DNA of 64,000 bases from Variovorax flavidus (GTDB taxonomy: Bacteria; Pseudomonadota; Gammaproteobacteria; Burkholderiales; Burkholderiaceae_C), in assembly GCF_030317145.1 (NCBI RefSeq), contig NZ_JASZYE010000001.1, positions 1,674,001-1,738,000 of the forward strand, given 5' to 3'. Both the position numbers and the translations under genes were made by a program. Shown in pieces: positions 53,284 through 61,135 of this stretch (the first letter of the stretch is position 1; each line of letters opens with the position of its first letter). Under the pieces are notes generated by a model, which had not been told where the DNA came from, searched no databases, and saw only the letters and a program-made list of their open reading frames with translations.

Positions 53284-54888
53284 CTACTTGGCAAGGCCGG
53301 TGTTCCAGAAGAACGGCCAGATCGCGGGCGTGTAGCCCTCCAGCTTGGCCGAGCGCGCGGACAGGCTGTTGAACTTGCCGACCTCGATGAAGGGCACTTC
53401 GTCATACACGGTCTGCTGCACCTGGCCCCACAGTGCGCCGCGCTTGGCGCTGTCGGTTTCCTGGTTGAACGCGGTCAGCGTCGCCTTCTTGGCGGGCGTT
53501 TCCCACCAGCCCGGCGCGCCGTCGCCCAACTGCGGCGGCGAAAGCATCGGCTCGGGGAAGAGGCCCGAATGCGTGAAGTAGACGTCCCACAGCTTGGCGT
53601 CGTTGCGGCGCTGCACCAGCGTGGCCCAGTCGACCACCTGCAGGTCGGTCTTGAAGCCGGCCTTCTTGAGTTGCTCGGACATCACGAGCGCCATGTTGTA
53701 GTGGAACTCGTACTGGCGGCTCGCCATGATGCGCACCGGCTGGCCGTTGTAGCCGGCCTTGGCCGCGAGATCCTTCGCCGTCTGCGGATTGCGGGTGTTG
53801 TAGGCGTTGGTGCCGGCGGCCGAGTAATAAGGCGTGCCCTTCGGGAAGAAGTTGGGCTCGACCACGAAGAAGCGGTTGTCGCCGAAGCCGGCGGCCATCA
53901 GCTCGCCCTGCCCCACCGCGGTCTGTACCGCGCGGCGCAGCGGCTGCGATGCCAGCACGCCTTCCTTGGTGTTGAACACGATGTAGGGGAAGCCGAAGTT
54001 CTTGGTCACGATCGGCACCACGGCCGGCGCGCCCTTCTCGATGCGGCCCACGGCCTCGACCGGGAGCAGGTCCGCGTACTGGAACTGGCCCGAGAGCGAA
54101 CCTTCGACGCGTGTGTTCGCATTGGGCACGGGCACGAAACGCAATTCGTCGAGCAAGGCTTCGCGGCGCCCGGCATAGCCGCTCGGTGCCTCCTTGCGCG
54201 CGGTGTAGCCGTCATGGCGCACGAGCACGGTGAACTGGTCGGGACGGCGTTCCTTGAACTTGTAGGGGCCGGTGCCGATGAATTCCTTCAGTTGCGGTGC
54301 GATGCTCTCCTTGGCCATGATCGCGGCCATGCCGCTGGGCAGCGCCAGTTGGGCGAGAAGCGGCGCATAGGGGTTCTTGAGCTTGAGCTCGATGCTCTGC
54401 GGGCCCTTGGCCGCGAGCGACGCGACTTCCTTGCCCACGGACTTGCCGCGCGGCGAGAGTTCCATCCAGCGCTGAAGCGAAGCCACGACGTCATCGGCAT
54501 TCAGGTCGCGGCCGTTGTGGAGCTTGACGCCCTTGCGGATCGCGATGGTGTAGGTCAGGCCGTCCTTGGAGACCACCGGCATGCCCTCCGCCAGCATCGG
54601 TGCCACGTTCCAGTTGGCATCGAAGGTGTAGAGCGGTTCGTAGACGTGCTGCATGATCGTGCCGACCAGGTCCGCGGTGCTGATCATCGGGTCCAGGCCC
54701 TGCGGCTCGCCGACCATCGCCAGGTTGGCGGCGCCGCCCTTGGCAGGTTCGGCGAAGGCGGCGGCAGGCAGCAAGCCGAATGCGACGGTGGCGGCAAACG
54801 CACCAGCGACGGTTCGCCATCGCGATGCGCGCACCGGGTTCAGTTGAAGAAAACCAGATGTCGGTACAGTGATGGCGGTTGTTTGCAT
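53284..54888 (-). CDS. Peptide ABC transporter, family 5 binding protein (DppA-like)
   Basis: A 534-residue periplasmic receptor. The start MQTTAITVPTSG is chosen since the longer frame crosses the operator region; the leader is long, with the hydrophobic part TVAGAFAATVAFGLLPAAAFA near residues 24-44. The mature part shows MVGEPQGLDPMISTADLVGTIMQHVYEPLYTFD and YTIAIRKGVKLHNGRDLNADDVVASLQRWMEL, typical of family 5. It heads the leftward operon. Ligands could be D-amino acid containing peptides or N-acyl amino acids, from operon context. Confidence 0.95.
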   Translation of the reverse strand: MQTTAITVPTSGFLQLNPVRASRWRTVAGAFAATVAFGLLPAAAFAEPAKGGAANLAMVGEPQGLDPMISTADLVGTIMQHVYEPLYTFDANWNVAPMLAEGMPVVSKDGLTYTIAIRKGVKLHNGRDLNADDVVASLQRWMELSPRGKSVGKEVASLAAKGPQSIELKLKNPYAPLLAQLALPSGMAAIMAKESIAPQLKEFIGTGPYKFKERRPDQFTVLVRHDGYTARKEAPSGYAGRREALLDELRFVPVPNANTRVEGSLSGQFQYADLLPVEAVGRIEKGAPAVVPIVTKNFGFPYIVFNTKEGVLASQPLRRAVQTAVGQGELMAAGFGDNRFFVVEPNFFPKGTPYYSAAGTNAYNTRNPQTAKDLAAKAGYNGQPVRIMASRQYEFHYNMALVMSEQLKKAGFKTDLQVVDWATLVQRRNDAKLWDVYFTHSGLFPEPMLSPPQLGDGAPGWWETPAKKATLTAFNQETDSAKRGALWGQVQQTVYDEVPFIEVGKFNSLSARSAKLEGYTPAIWPFFWNTGLAK

Positions 54889-54900
54889 CGCGGCTCCATG

Positions 54901-54915
54901 AGTAATAACATTACA
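54901..54915. promoter_or_regulatory. RpiR/HexR-type operator-like site, left copy
   Basis: AGTAAT-AAC-ATTACA: the right half is identical and the left half one base different from the perfect copy at 54976-54990. It is 13 bases upstream of the binding protein ATG on the minus strand, so a bound protein would block the leftward operon. Confidence 0.6.
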
Positions 54916-54975
54916 TCGCCGATCGTATTTCTCGCGATTTGCCACGTCAAACAGGGGTTTACCCTGCCTTTTCAA

Positions 54976-54990
54976 TGTAATTTCATTACA
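54976..54990. promoter_or_regulatory. RpiR/HexR-type operator-like site, right copy
   Basis: TGTAAT-TTC-ATTACA is a perfect inverted repeat with a 3-base spacer, 11 bases before the ridA ATG. Its form is that of operators bound by the RpiR-family regulator HexR. Centre-to-centre distance to the left copy is 75 bases, about seven helical turns, so both could be bound on the same DNA face. Confidence 0.65.
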
Positions 54991-55001
54991 CACACATCAC
55001 C

Positions 55002-55397
55002 ATGTCCAAAGTTGAAATGCTCGGCCAGTCGCCGATTGCCTCCGATCGGCAGGCACGTCCCCTGTCGCCCGCCACCCGCGCGGGCGATTTTGTTTTCGTC
55101 TCCGGACAAGTCCCGACCGACGACCAGGGCCAGGTCATCGTCGGCGGCATCGAGGCGCAGACGCGCCAGGTGTTCAAGCGCATCGAGCAGGCGCTTGCAT
55201 TGGCCGACTGCACGCTGGCCGACATCGCCAAGGTGAGCGTGTGGCTGAACGACGCACGCGACTTCGGCAGCTTCAACCGCGTCTACATGGAATGCCTGGG
55301 CGACCACCGTCCTGCACGCTCGACCGTCGAGTCGCGCCTCATGATCGACGCGAAGGTCGAGATCGACGTGACCGCATACAAGCCGAGAGCCAGCTGA
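55002..55397 (+). CDS. RidA family enamine/imine deaminase
   Basis: A 131-residue protein of the RidA type, which hydrolyses reactive enamines and imines released by PLP enzymes. Landmarks are RAGDFVFVSGQVPTDDQGQVI near residues 26-46, the helix GIEAQTRQVFKRIEQALALADCTLADIAKVSVWL, and the C-terminal catalytic-arginine region GDHRPARSTVESRL. It is divergent from the operon that encodes a PLP deaminase, an obvious source of such imines. The dgoK ATG comes one base after its stop. Confidence 0.93.
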   Translation: MSKVEMLGQSPIASDRQARPLSPATRAGDFVFVSGQVPTDDQGQVIVGGIEAQTRQVFKRIEQALALADCTLADIAKVSVWLNDARDFGSFNRVYMECLGDHRPARSTVESRLMIDAKVEIDVTAYKPRAS

Positions 55398-55398
55398 C

Positions 55399-56295
55399 AT
55401 GAGCCACGCCCGCCTGGTTGCCGTCGATTGGGGCACGAGCTCGCTGCGCGGCGCGCTGCTCGACGCCGATGGGCGGGTGCTGGAAGAACAGAGCCATTCG
55501 CGCGGCATCCTCACCGTGAAGCACGGCGGCTTCACCGAGGTGTTCGAAACGCTCTTCGGCGAATGGATGCGTCCTCAGGGCACACGCTGCCTGATCTCGG
55601 GCATGGCCGGCAGCAAGCAGGGCTGGGTCGAGGCGCCGTATTGCGCGTGCCCTGCCGGTCTGGTCGAAGTCCGCAACAAGATCCTGGAGATCGAGCCCGG
55701 CCGCATCTCGATCGTGCCGGGCCTGAGCGACACGCACGACGGCGTGCCCGACGTGATGCGGGGCGAGGAAGTCCAGATCTTTGGCGCGATGGCGCTGACC
55801 GGCATCCACGACGGCCTGTTCGTACTGCCCGGCACGCACAACAAGTGGGCCCGCGTGAAGAAGGGGATGGTGACGAGCTTTCGCACCTTCATGACCGGCG
55901 AGTTCTACGCAGTGCTGAGCCAGCACTCGATCCTCTCGCGCACGATCGACACCTCGGCGCCGCTGGACGAGGCCGCCTTCCTGCAAGGCGTGACACAGGC
56001 CGACAACGGCCAGGGCCTTCTGCACAACGCCTTCGGCGCACGAACGCTTTCGCTCTTCGACCGCATGCCGGCGCGCGAATTGTCGAGCTATCTCTCCGGC
56101 ATCCTGATCGGCGAGGAACTGCGCACGCAATCGGTCCACGCCGCCGCGGAGGTGGTCCTGATCGGCACACCCGCCCTCACCCAACGCTACATGCTGGCCC
56201 TGCAGGCCTCCGGCACCCAGGCCCGGTCGCTTGGCGCCGAGGCCACCTGGGCCGGCCTGCACGCGCTTCATTCACAGAGCCACAGAAAACAATGA
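55399..56295 (+). CDS. dgoK: 2-dehydro-3-deoxygalactonokinase (DgoK)
   Basis: A 298-residue kinase that phosphorylates 2-keto-3-deoxygalactonate in the De Ley-Doudoroff pathway. The opening LVAVDWGTSSLRGALLDADGRVLEEQSHSRGI is the family signature, with the phosphate-binding DWGTS. CLISGMAGSKQGWVEAPYCACPAGL and FVLPGTHNKWARVKKGMVTSFRTFMTGEFYAVL are further DgoK blocks, the latter near residues 137-169. It overlaps dgoA by four bases. Confidence 0.95.
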   Translation: MSHARLVAVDWGTSSLRGALLDADGRVLEEQSHSRGILTVKHGGFTEVFETLFGEWMRPQGTRCLISGMAGSKQGWVEAPYCACPAGLVEVRNKILEIEPGRISIVPGLSDTHDGVPDVMRGEEVQIFGAMALTGIHDGLFVLPGTHNKWARVKKGMVTSFRTFMTGEFYAVLSQHSILSRTIDTSAPLDEAAFLQGVTQADNGQGLLHNAFGARTLSLFDRMPARELSSYLSGILIGEELRTQSVHAAAEVVLIGTPALTQRYMLALQASGTQARSLGAEATWAGLHALHSQSHRKQ

Positions 56296-56933
56296 CCACG
56301 CCCGTCGACAAATTCTCCGGCGCGATGCGCCAACTGCCGCTCGTCGCGATCCTGCGCGGACTGACGCCGGCCGAGGCACCCGCGGTGGGCGACGCGATCG
56401 TCGAAGCCGGCTTCCGGCTGCTCGAAGTGCCGCTCAATTCGCCGCAACCGCTCGACAGCATCGCCCTGTTGCGCCAGCGCTTTCCGGACGCGCTCGTCGG
56501 CGCGGGCACGGTGCTCAGCGCGCAGCAGGTGCGCGAGGTGCATGCGGCCGGCGGCGAGCTGATCGTCGCGCCGAACTTCAATGCCGAGGTGATCGCGGAA
56601 GCGGCGCGCCTCGGCCTCGTGAGCCTGCCGGGCGTGATGACGCCGACCGAGGCCTTCGGCGCACTGGCTGCGGGTGCCACGGGGCTCAAGCTGTTCCCGG
56701 CCGAGCTGGCTTCGCCCGCCGTCGTGAAAGCGCTGCTCGCCGTGCTGCCCAAGGGCACGCCCCTGATGCCAGTCGGCGGCATCACGCCAGACAACATGGA
56801 CGAATGGCGCGCAGCCGGTTCCGCGGGATTCGGCATCGGATCGGCGCTGTACAAGCCCGGCAAGACTGCCGCCGCGGTGCGGGAAGATGCGCTGCGTTTC
56901 GTCGCCGCCTTCGCCGGCGCGCTGCGCGCCTGA
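56292..56933 (+). CDS. dgoA: 2-dehydro-3-deoxy-6-phosphogalactonate aldolase (DgoA/Eda family)
   Basis: A 213-residue class I aldolase that cleaves 2-keto-3-deoxy-6-phosphogalactonate to pyruvate and glyceraldehyde 3-phosphate. LPLVAILRGLTPAEAP carries the family's R, VGAGTVLSAQQVREV the phosphate-binding loop, and GATGLKLFPAELASP the Schiff-base lysine near residue 134. The ATG overlaps the dgoK stop (ATGA), confirming that the kinase and aldolase act together. Confidence 0.95.
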   Translation: MTTPVDKFSGAMRQLPLVAILRGLTPAEAPAVGDAIVEAGFRLLEVPLNSPQPLDSIALLRQRFPDALVGAGTVLSAQQVREVHAAGGELIVAPNFNAEVIAEAARLGLVSLPGVMTPTEAFGALAAGATGLKLFPAELASPAVVKALLAVLPKGTPLMPVGGITPDNMDEWRAAGSAGFGIGSALYKPGKTAAAVREDALRFVAAFAGALRA

Positions 56934-56971
56934 CGACGGTTCGTCCACGCTGACTTTTTGATCGACTCGCC

Positions 56972-57712
56972 ATGCCCGCAGATTCCGACTACGCCAGCCC
57001 CGCCGTCCGCACCCTGCGCGAGGACCTTGCGCTCGCGCTGCGCGCAGCCGCACATCACGGCTTGTCCGAAGGCGTGTGCAACCATTTCAGCGTGGCATTG
57101 CCGGGCGCGCAGGACCGCTACCTGATCAACCCGCGCGGCCTGCACTGGAGCGAGGTCGGCCCCGACGACATCGTGCTGATCGATGTGCACGGGGAAGTGC
57201 TCGCGGGACGGCACCGGGTCGAGCCCACGGCCCTCTTCATCCATGGCGCCGTGCATCGCATCACCGGCCATGCGGTGGTGCTGCATTGCCACATGCCCTA
57301 TGCCACGGCGCTCACGCTGACGGCCGATCGCGCGCTCGACCCCACCCTGAGCCAGAACGCGATGCGCTTCATGAACCGCATCGCGATCGACGCCCGCTAC
57401 AACGGCCTGGCGCTCGACGATCGCGAAGGCGAGCGCATCGCGAATGCCATGGCAGGCAAGGACGTGGCTTTCCTCGCGAACCATGGCGTGATCGTGGCGG
57501 GATCGCGCATCGCGCACGCGTACGACGATCTCTACTACCTCGAACGCGCGTGCCTTCACCAGGTGATTGCGCAGTCGACCGGCCGGCCGCTGGTGCCGGT
57601 CGATGCAGCCCTTGCTGCGCATGTGGCGGCGCAGATCCAGGGAGAGCGGGAGCAGTCCGACCTGTTCTTTGCAGCGTTGCGGCGCTTGCTGCCCGCACCG
57701 GCGAAACGGTAG
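56972..57712 (+). CDS. Class II aldolase/adducin family protein
   Basis: A 246-residue protein of the zinc-dependent class II aldolase/adducin fold. SEGVCNHFSVALPGAQDRYLINPRGLHWSEV corresponds to the phosphate-binding and S-rich N-terminal region. The zinc ligands are H-x-H in VVLHCHMPYATALTLT (about residues 109-112) and a third histidine in AFLANHGVIVAG. It could act on a sugar phosphate such as fuculose or threonate derivatives, but many members have other roles. It lies 38 bases after dgoA and is probably in the same transcript. Confidence 0.9.
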   Translation: MPADSDYASPAVRTLREDLALALRAAAHHGLSEGVCNHFSVALPGAQDRYLINPRGLHWSEVGPDDIVLIDVHGEVLAGRHRVEPTALFIHGAVHRITGHAVVLHCHMPYATALTLTADRALDPTLSQNAMRFMNRIAIDARYNGLALDDREGERIANAMAGKDVAFLANHGVIVAGSRIAHAYDDLYYLERACLHQVIAQSTGRPLVPVDAALAAHVAAQIQGEREQSDLFFAALRRLLPAPAKR

Positions 57713-57715
57713 GCC

Positions 57716-58825
57716 TCAGCGCTTGAACTTGCCGTCGCTGATGATCGACAGATCGGCGAAGTCGATGCCCGAGTGGTCCGTGGGCGAGTAGCTGACCTCG
57801 AGCCCGCCGAGGTCATAGTTGCGGAGGGTGTCCAGTGCCGCCACGACCCTGGGCCGAGTCGGCTTCGGTCCCGCTCGGCGCAAGGCCTCGACCAGCACCT
57901 TGGCCGAGGCGAATCCTTCCAGTGCAGCGGGCGAGAGGTCGTTCTGGCCCTTGGCACGCGCCAGGCTCAACGCCTCCTTGACCATCGGCTGCCCGATCGA
58001 GCGTTCGTTGGGGAACACCTGCGTCACGATCACGCTGCTGCTGGCTTCGCCCAGTTGCTTGATGAAGCCCGACGAGGCGTTGTTCGACAAGGTGACGACC
58101 TGCGCCGCGGAACCGGCCGCACGCAGCGACTTCACGCCGTCGACCACCGCGAGGCCTGAACCGATCCACACCACGGCCTGCGAATTGGCAGCGATGAGCT
58201 TCGGCACGATTGAGGCGTAGTCGGGCTTTTCGCGATCGGCCGGCGCCAGCACCGCCGGCGTGGCGCCCGCCTTCTTGAAGCCTGTCATGGCTCCTTCCAG
58301 GGCATCCTGACCGAAGGAATCGGTCACGTAGACCACGGCGATCCGCGACATGCCGATGGTCAGCAGGTGCTGCACCGCCTTCTCGGCTTCCCGCTGGTAC
58401 GTGGACCGCACGTTGAACACGTTCTTCTGCACCGGCTTGTGCAACACCATCGCGCCCGTCGAAGGTCCGATGAGCGCCACGTCGTACTTGTCGAGCCAGG
58501 GAATGATGGCCTGCGAATGCGGTGTGCCGCGGCTCATGAACAGCGCGACCACCTTCTTTTCCTCGATCAGCACCCTTGCGTTCTCGCCCGCGCGCTTGAC
58601 GTCGAAGGCGTCATCCATGCGCAGGATCTCGATCTTCTCGCCGTTGACGCCGCCTTGGGCATTGACCGCATCGATGACCAGCTTCGCGCCGCCGATGGTC
58701 TCGTTCACGCTGGCAGCGACCGAGCCGGTCATTCCGGCGGTCTGGCCGATCAGGATCTGTGCAGACGCCTCGGCCGCGCCGAGCGCCAACAGACCCGCGG
58801 CGCAGAACACGCGCACGTTTTTCAT
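57716..58825 (-). CDS. Branched-chain amino acid-type ABC transporter binding protein
   Basis: A 369-residue periplasmic binding protein of the LivJ/amide-binding type. The start MKNVRVFCAAGLLALGAAEASAQ gives a signal peptide; the longer upstream frame does not. The mature domain starts ILIGQTAGMTGSVAASVNETIGGAKLVIDAVNAQGGVNGEKIEILRMDDAFDVKRAGENARVLI in family style. No permease or ATPase gene follows, so it is an orphan receptor. It is convergent with the class II aldolase gene, 3 bases apart. Confidence 0.93.
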   Translation of the reverse strand: MKNVRVFCAAGLLALGAAEASAQILIGQTAGMTGSVAASVNETIGGAKLVIDAVNAQGGVNGEKIEILRMDDAFDVKRAGENARVLIEEKKVVALFMSRGTPHSQAIIPWLDKYDVALIGPSTGAMVLHKPVQKNVFNVRSTYQREAEKAVQHLLTIGMSRIAVVYVTDSFGQDALEGAMTGFKKAGATPAVLAPADREKPDYASIVPKLIAANSQAVVWIGSGLAVVDGVKSLRAAGSAAQVVTLSNNASSGFIKQLGEASSSVIVTQVFPNERSIGQPMVKEALSLARAKGQNDLSPAALEGFASAKVLVEALRRAGPKPTRPRVVAALDTLRNYDLGGLEVSYSPTDHSGIDFADLSIISDGKFKR

Positions 58826-58851
58826 CAGGAACCTTTCGAGGAAGGGCGTTG

Positions 58852-58875
58852 GGAACACCCGGGAAAAAGTGTTCC
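58852..58875. promoter_or_regulatory. Inverted repeat upstream of the orphan LivJ-type gene
   Basis: GGAACAC (58852-58858) and GTGTTCC (58869-58875) form a 7-bp inverted repeat with a 10-base spacer, 27 bases upstream of the binding protein start. It may be an operator; no candidate regulator is adjacent. Confidence 0.35.
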
Positions 58876-58942
58876 GATTTGTAAACAAGCTCAGCCCAAG
58901 CCCTATCCGTGGAAACCCCCGAAATGCCCCGGAAGATGCGCT

Positions 58943-59644
58943 CTATCTCGCCGCGTAAGGCGGCGTGTCAGTCGAAAGTCCCTGCTTTACCTGCCGCGTC
59001 AACGCATCGGCCAATACTTCGAACTGTCCTGCTTCCAGCGCGGCGAGAGTCTGGGCCACCACATCGTCCGGCGACGCCTTCGGACCCGGCACCTTGCTCG
59101 TCATGTCCGTGTCCATGAACGCGACGTGCAAGCTGAGCACTTGCGTGCCCTGCTCACCCAGCGCATTGCGCAAGCCATTGCTCAAGGACCACGCTGCCGA
59201 TTTCGACGCGCTGTAGCTGGCAGCGCCTGGCAGGCTGAGCCAGCTCAGGATCGACAGCACATTCACGATCGCACCGCCGCCGTTCGCTTTCAGCACTGGA
59301 GCGAAGGCCCGGCTGACAGCCCACGGCCCGAAGAAATTGGTTTCGAATTCGGCCCGCGCCAGATCGAACGCATCCGGCGTGTCGAGCAGATTGACGCCGC
59401 GCGAGATGCCGGCGTTGTTGATCAGCAGGGTCACGTCGCCACACTCCCGGGCCGCGGCCTCCGCCTGCTCGGGCCGCGTCACGTCCAGCGCAATCGGGTG
59501 GACGCCGGCCAGCGTGATGCTCTTCAGATCACGCGCGGCCGCGTAGACCTTCCTGGCGCCAGCGGCGACCGCGGCCTTCGCAAATGCCAGGCCCAATCCA
59601 CGGTTGGCGCCCGTGATGAAAACGACAGAGTCTTTGACTTTCAT
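58943..59644 (-). CDS. Short-chain dehydrogenase/reductase
   Basis: A 233-residue SDR oxidoreductase. The cofactor motif is SVVFITGANRGLGLAFAKAA (TGxxxGxG), the NNAG motif is TLLINNAGISRG, and the catalytic residues are S in NVLSILSWLSLPGAASYSASKSA with Y-x3-K. The start MKVKDSVVF is chosen because the longer frame is antisense to the MATE gene. It lies 29 bases downstream of the MATE gene and probably shares the marR-led transcript. Substrate unknown. Confidence 0.92.
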   Translation of the reverse strand: MKVKDSVVFITGANRGLGLAFAKAAVAAGARKVYAAARDLKSITLAGVHPIALDVTRPEQAEAAARECGDVTLLINNAGISRGVNLLDTPDAFDLARAEFETNFFGPWAVSRAFAPVLKANGGGAIVNVLSILSWLSLPGAASYSASKSAAWSLSNGLRNALGEQGTQVLSLHVAFMDTDMTSKVPGPKASPDDVVAQTLAALEAGQFEVLADALTRQVKQGLSTDTPPYAAR

Positions 59645-59673
59645 GCTCACCTTTCGGATGTTTCGAAGCTGAA

Positions 59674-61080
59674 TCAGGAGGGTTGAAAACGGCGCAGCAA
59701 GCTGGCCGTCGTGCGGGGCCAGCCCACCCGTCCGAACCACGCGCCGCCGGCGATGGCCGATGCAATGACCACGCCATACACCACCAGCGCCACGCCTTGC
59801 ATGACGAACACATGCGCCAGCGCGCCGCCCCAGCGCAAGGCGAGCCAGCCGCCGACCCCTGCGACGATCAGGCGGGCGATGTTGCCCATCACCGGCCACA
59901 GCAATCGGCCGGCGCCCTGCGACGCGAAGTACAGCACCAGCCCGAGCCCGAAGAAGCCATAGAACGGCCCCACGGCGCGCAGATACTGCGACCCCGCTTC
60001 GAGCATCGCGGGATCGCTTCCGAACAGCATCAGCCACGGACGCGGAAACAGGGCCGCCACAAGACCGATCGACCCCGAGAGCGCGAACGCGATGGCCGCG
60101 CCGGCCCAGGTCGCACGCAACGCGCGCTCCCGCTGACCTGCGCCGATGCAGGTGCCGACCATCGCGACAAGCGGCGCGCCCAAGCCGAACACCAGCGGCA
60201 CAAGCAGGTATTCGAGTCGCGACGCGGTGCCGTAGCCTGCAATGGCGCCCGGTCCGAAATGGCCCGACAACGCCGTCGCGATGCCGATCGACAGATTGGT
60301 CGCCACGGTGGACACGGAGCCGACGAGCCCGATGCGCAGGATGTCGCTGAACAGCGGCCAGCGAAAACGTGCCTTGGCCCACGACGGCTTCAGCAGGCTG
60401 CGGTCCGACCGGAGATAGATCCACAGCGCAATCGCACCGCCCAGGTAGTAGACCAACAACGCGACGGCACCGCCCGCGATGCCGAGGCCCGGAATGGGGC
60501 CCCAGCCGAAGATCAGCAGCGGGGACAGCGGAATGAGGACGATCACCCCCGCCACGGTCACGTTGGCCGGCACAGCCATGTTGCCCGTGCCGCGAATCAC
60601 TGCGGCCAGCGAGTTGAAGATCCACACCAGCACCGCGCCCGCGAAGACCACATGCGAGTACGTCAACGCTGCATCGAGCGAAGCGCCGCTGCCACCCATG
60701 AGCGCATAGAGCCAGCGCCCGCCGAGGAGCAGCGCAAACATGAAGAGCAGCCCGAATCCGATGGCGATCGCGATGGCATGGAACACCAGCGAGTCCGCGT
60801 CGTCGCGACGGCGTGCGCCGAGCGCACGGGCGATCGACGACGCGATGCCGCCGCCCATGGCGCCCGCCGACGTCATCTGCATGAGCATGACGATCGGGAA
60901 CACCAGCGCCATGCCTGCCAATGCGTCGGTGCCCAGCTTGCCGACGAAGTAGGTTTCGATCAGGCCGACCGAAGCCTGCGCGACCATCACCAGCACATTG
61001 GGCGCAGCCAGGCGCAGCAGCGTCGGGACGATCGGTGCCTCGAGCAGGCGCCTTGTACGCGGATCGACGGCGCCGGTCAT
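59674..61080 (-). CDS. MATE family multidrug efflux transporter
   Basis: A 468-residue polytopic exporter with about 12 hydrophobic helices. The start MTGAVDPRTRRLLEAPIVPTLLRLAAPNVLVMVAQASVGLIETYFVGKLGTDALAG contains the typical first-helix pattern with L-TDALAG. The two-fold repeat (second half starting LRIGLVGSVSTVATNLSIGIA) is visible. It uses Na+ or H+ to export cationic drugs or metabolites; substrate unknown. It is the third gene after marR, 55 bases after the MFS gene. Confidence 0.93.
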   Translation of the reverse strand: MTGAVDPRTRRLLEAPIVPTLLRLAAPNVLVMVAQASVGLIETYFVGKLGTDALAGMALVFPIVMLMQMTSAGAMGGGIASSIARALGARRRDDADSLVFHAIAIAIGFGLLFMFALLLGGRWLYALMGGSGASLDAALTYSHVVFAGAVLVWIFNSLAAVIRGTGNMAVPANVTVAGVIVLIPLSPLLIFGWGPIPGLGIAGGAVALLVYYLGGAIALWIYLRSDRSLLKPSWAKARFRWPLFSDILRIGLVGSVSTVATNLSIGIATALSGHFGPGAIAGYGTASRLEYLLVPLVFGLGAPLVAMVGTCIGAGQRERALRATWAGAAIAFALSGSIGLVAALFPRPWLMLFGSDPAMLEAGSQYLRAVGPFYGFFGLGLVLYFASQGAGRLLWPVMGNIARLIVAGVGGWLALRWGGALAHVFVMQGVALVVYGVVIASAIAGGAWFGRVGWPRTTASLLRRFQPS

Positions 61081-61135
61081 TTGACGATCTCCGTGCTGCG
61101 CACTGCGATGTTCGCCTTGGGGGCGGCCCGGCGGC

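Noticed and set aside
52729..55236. 835-codon plus-strand frame opposite dppB-dppA
   Set aside because: Runs through the transporter genes and the divergent operator region; no recognisable domain.
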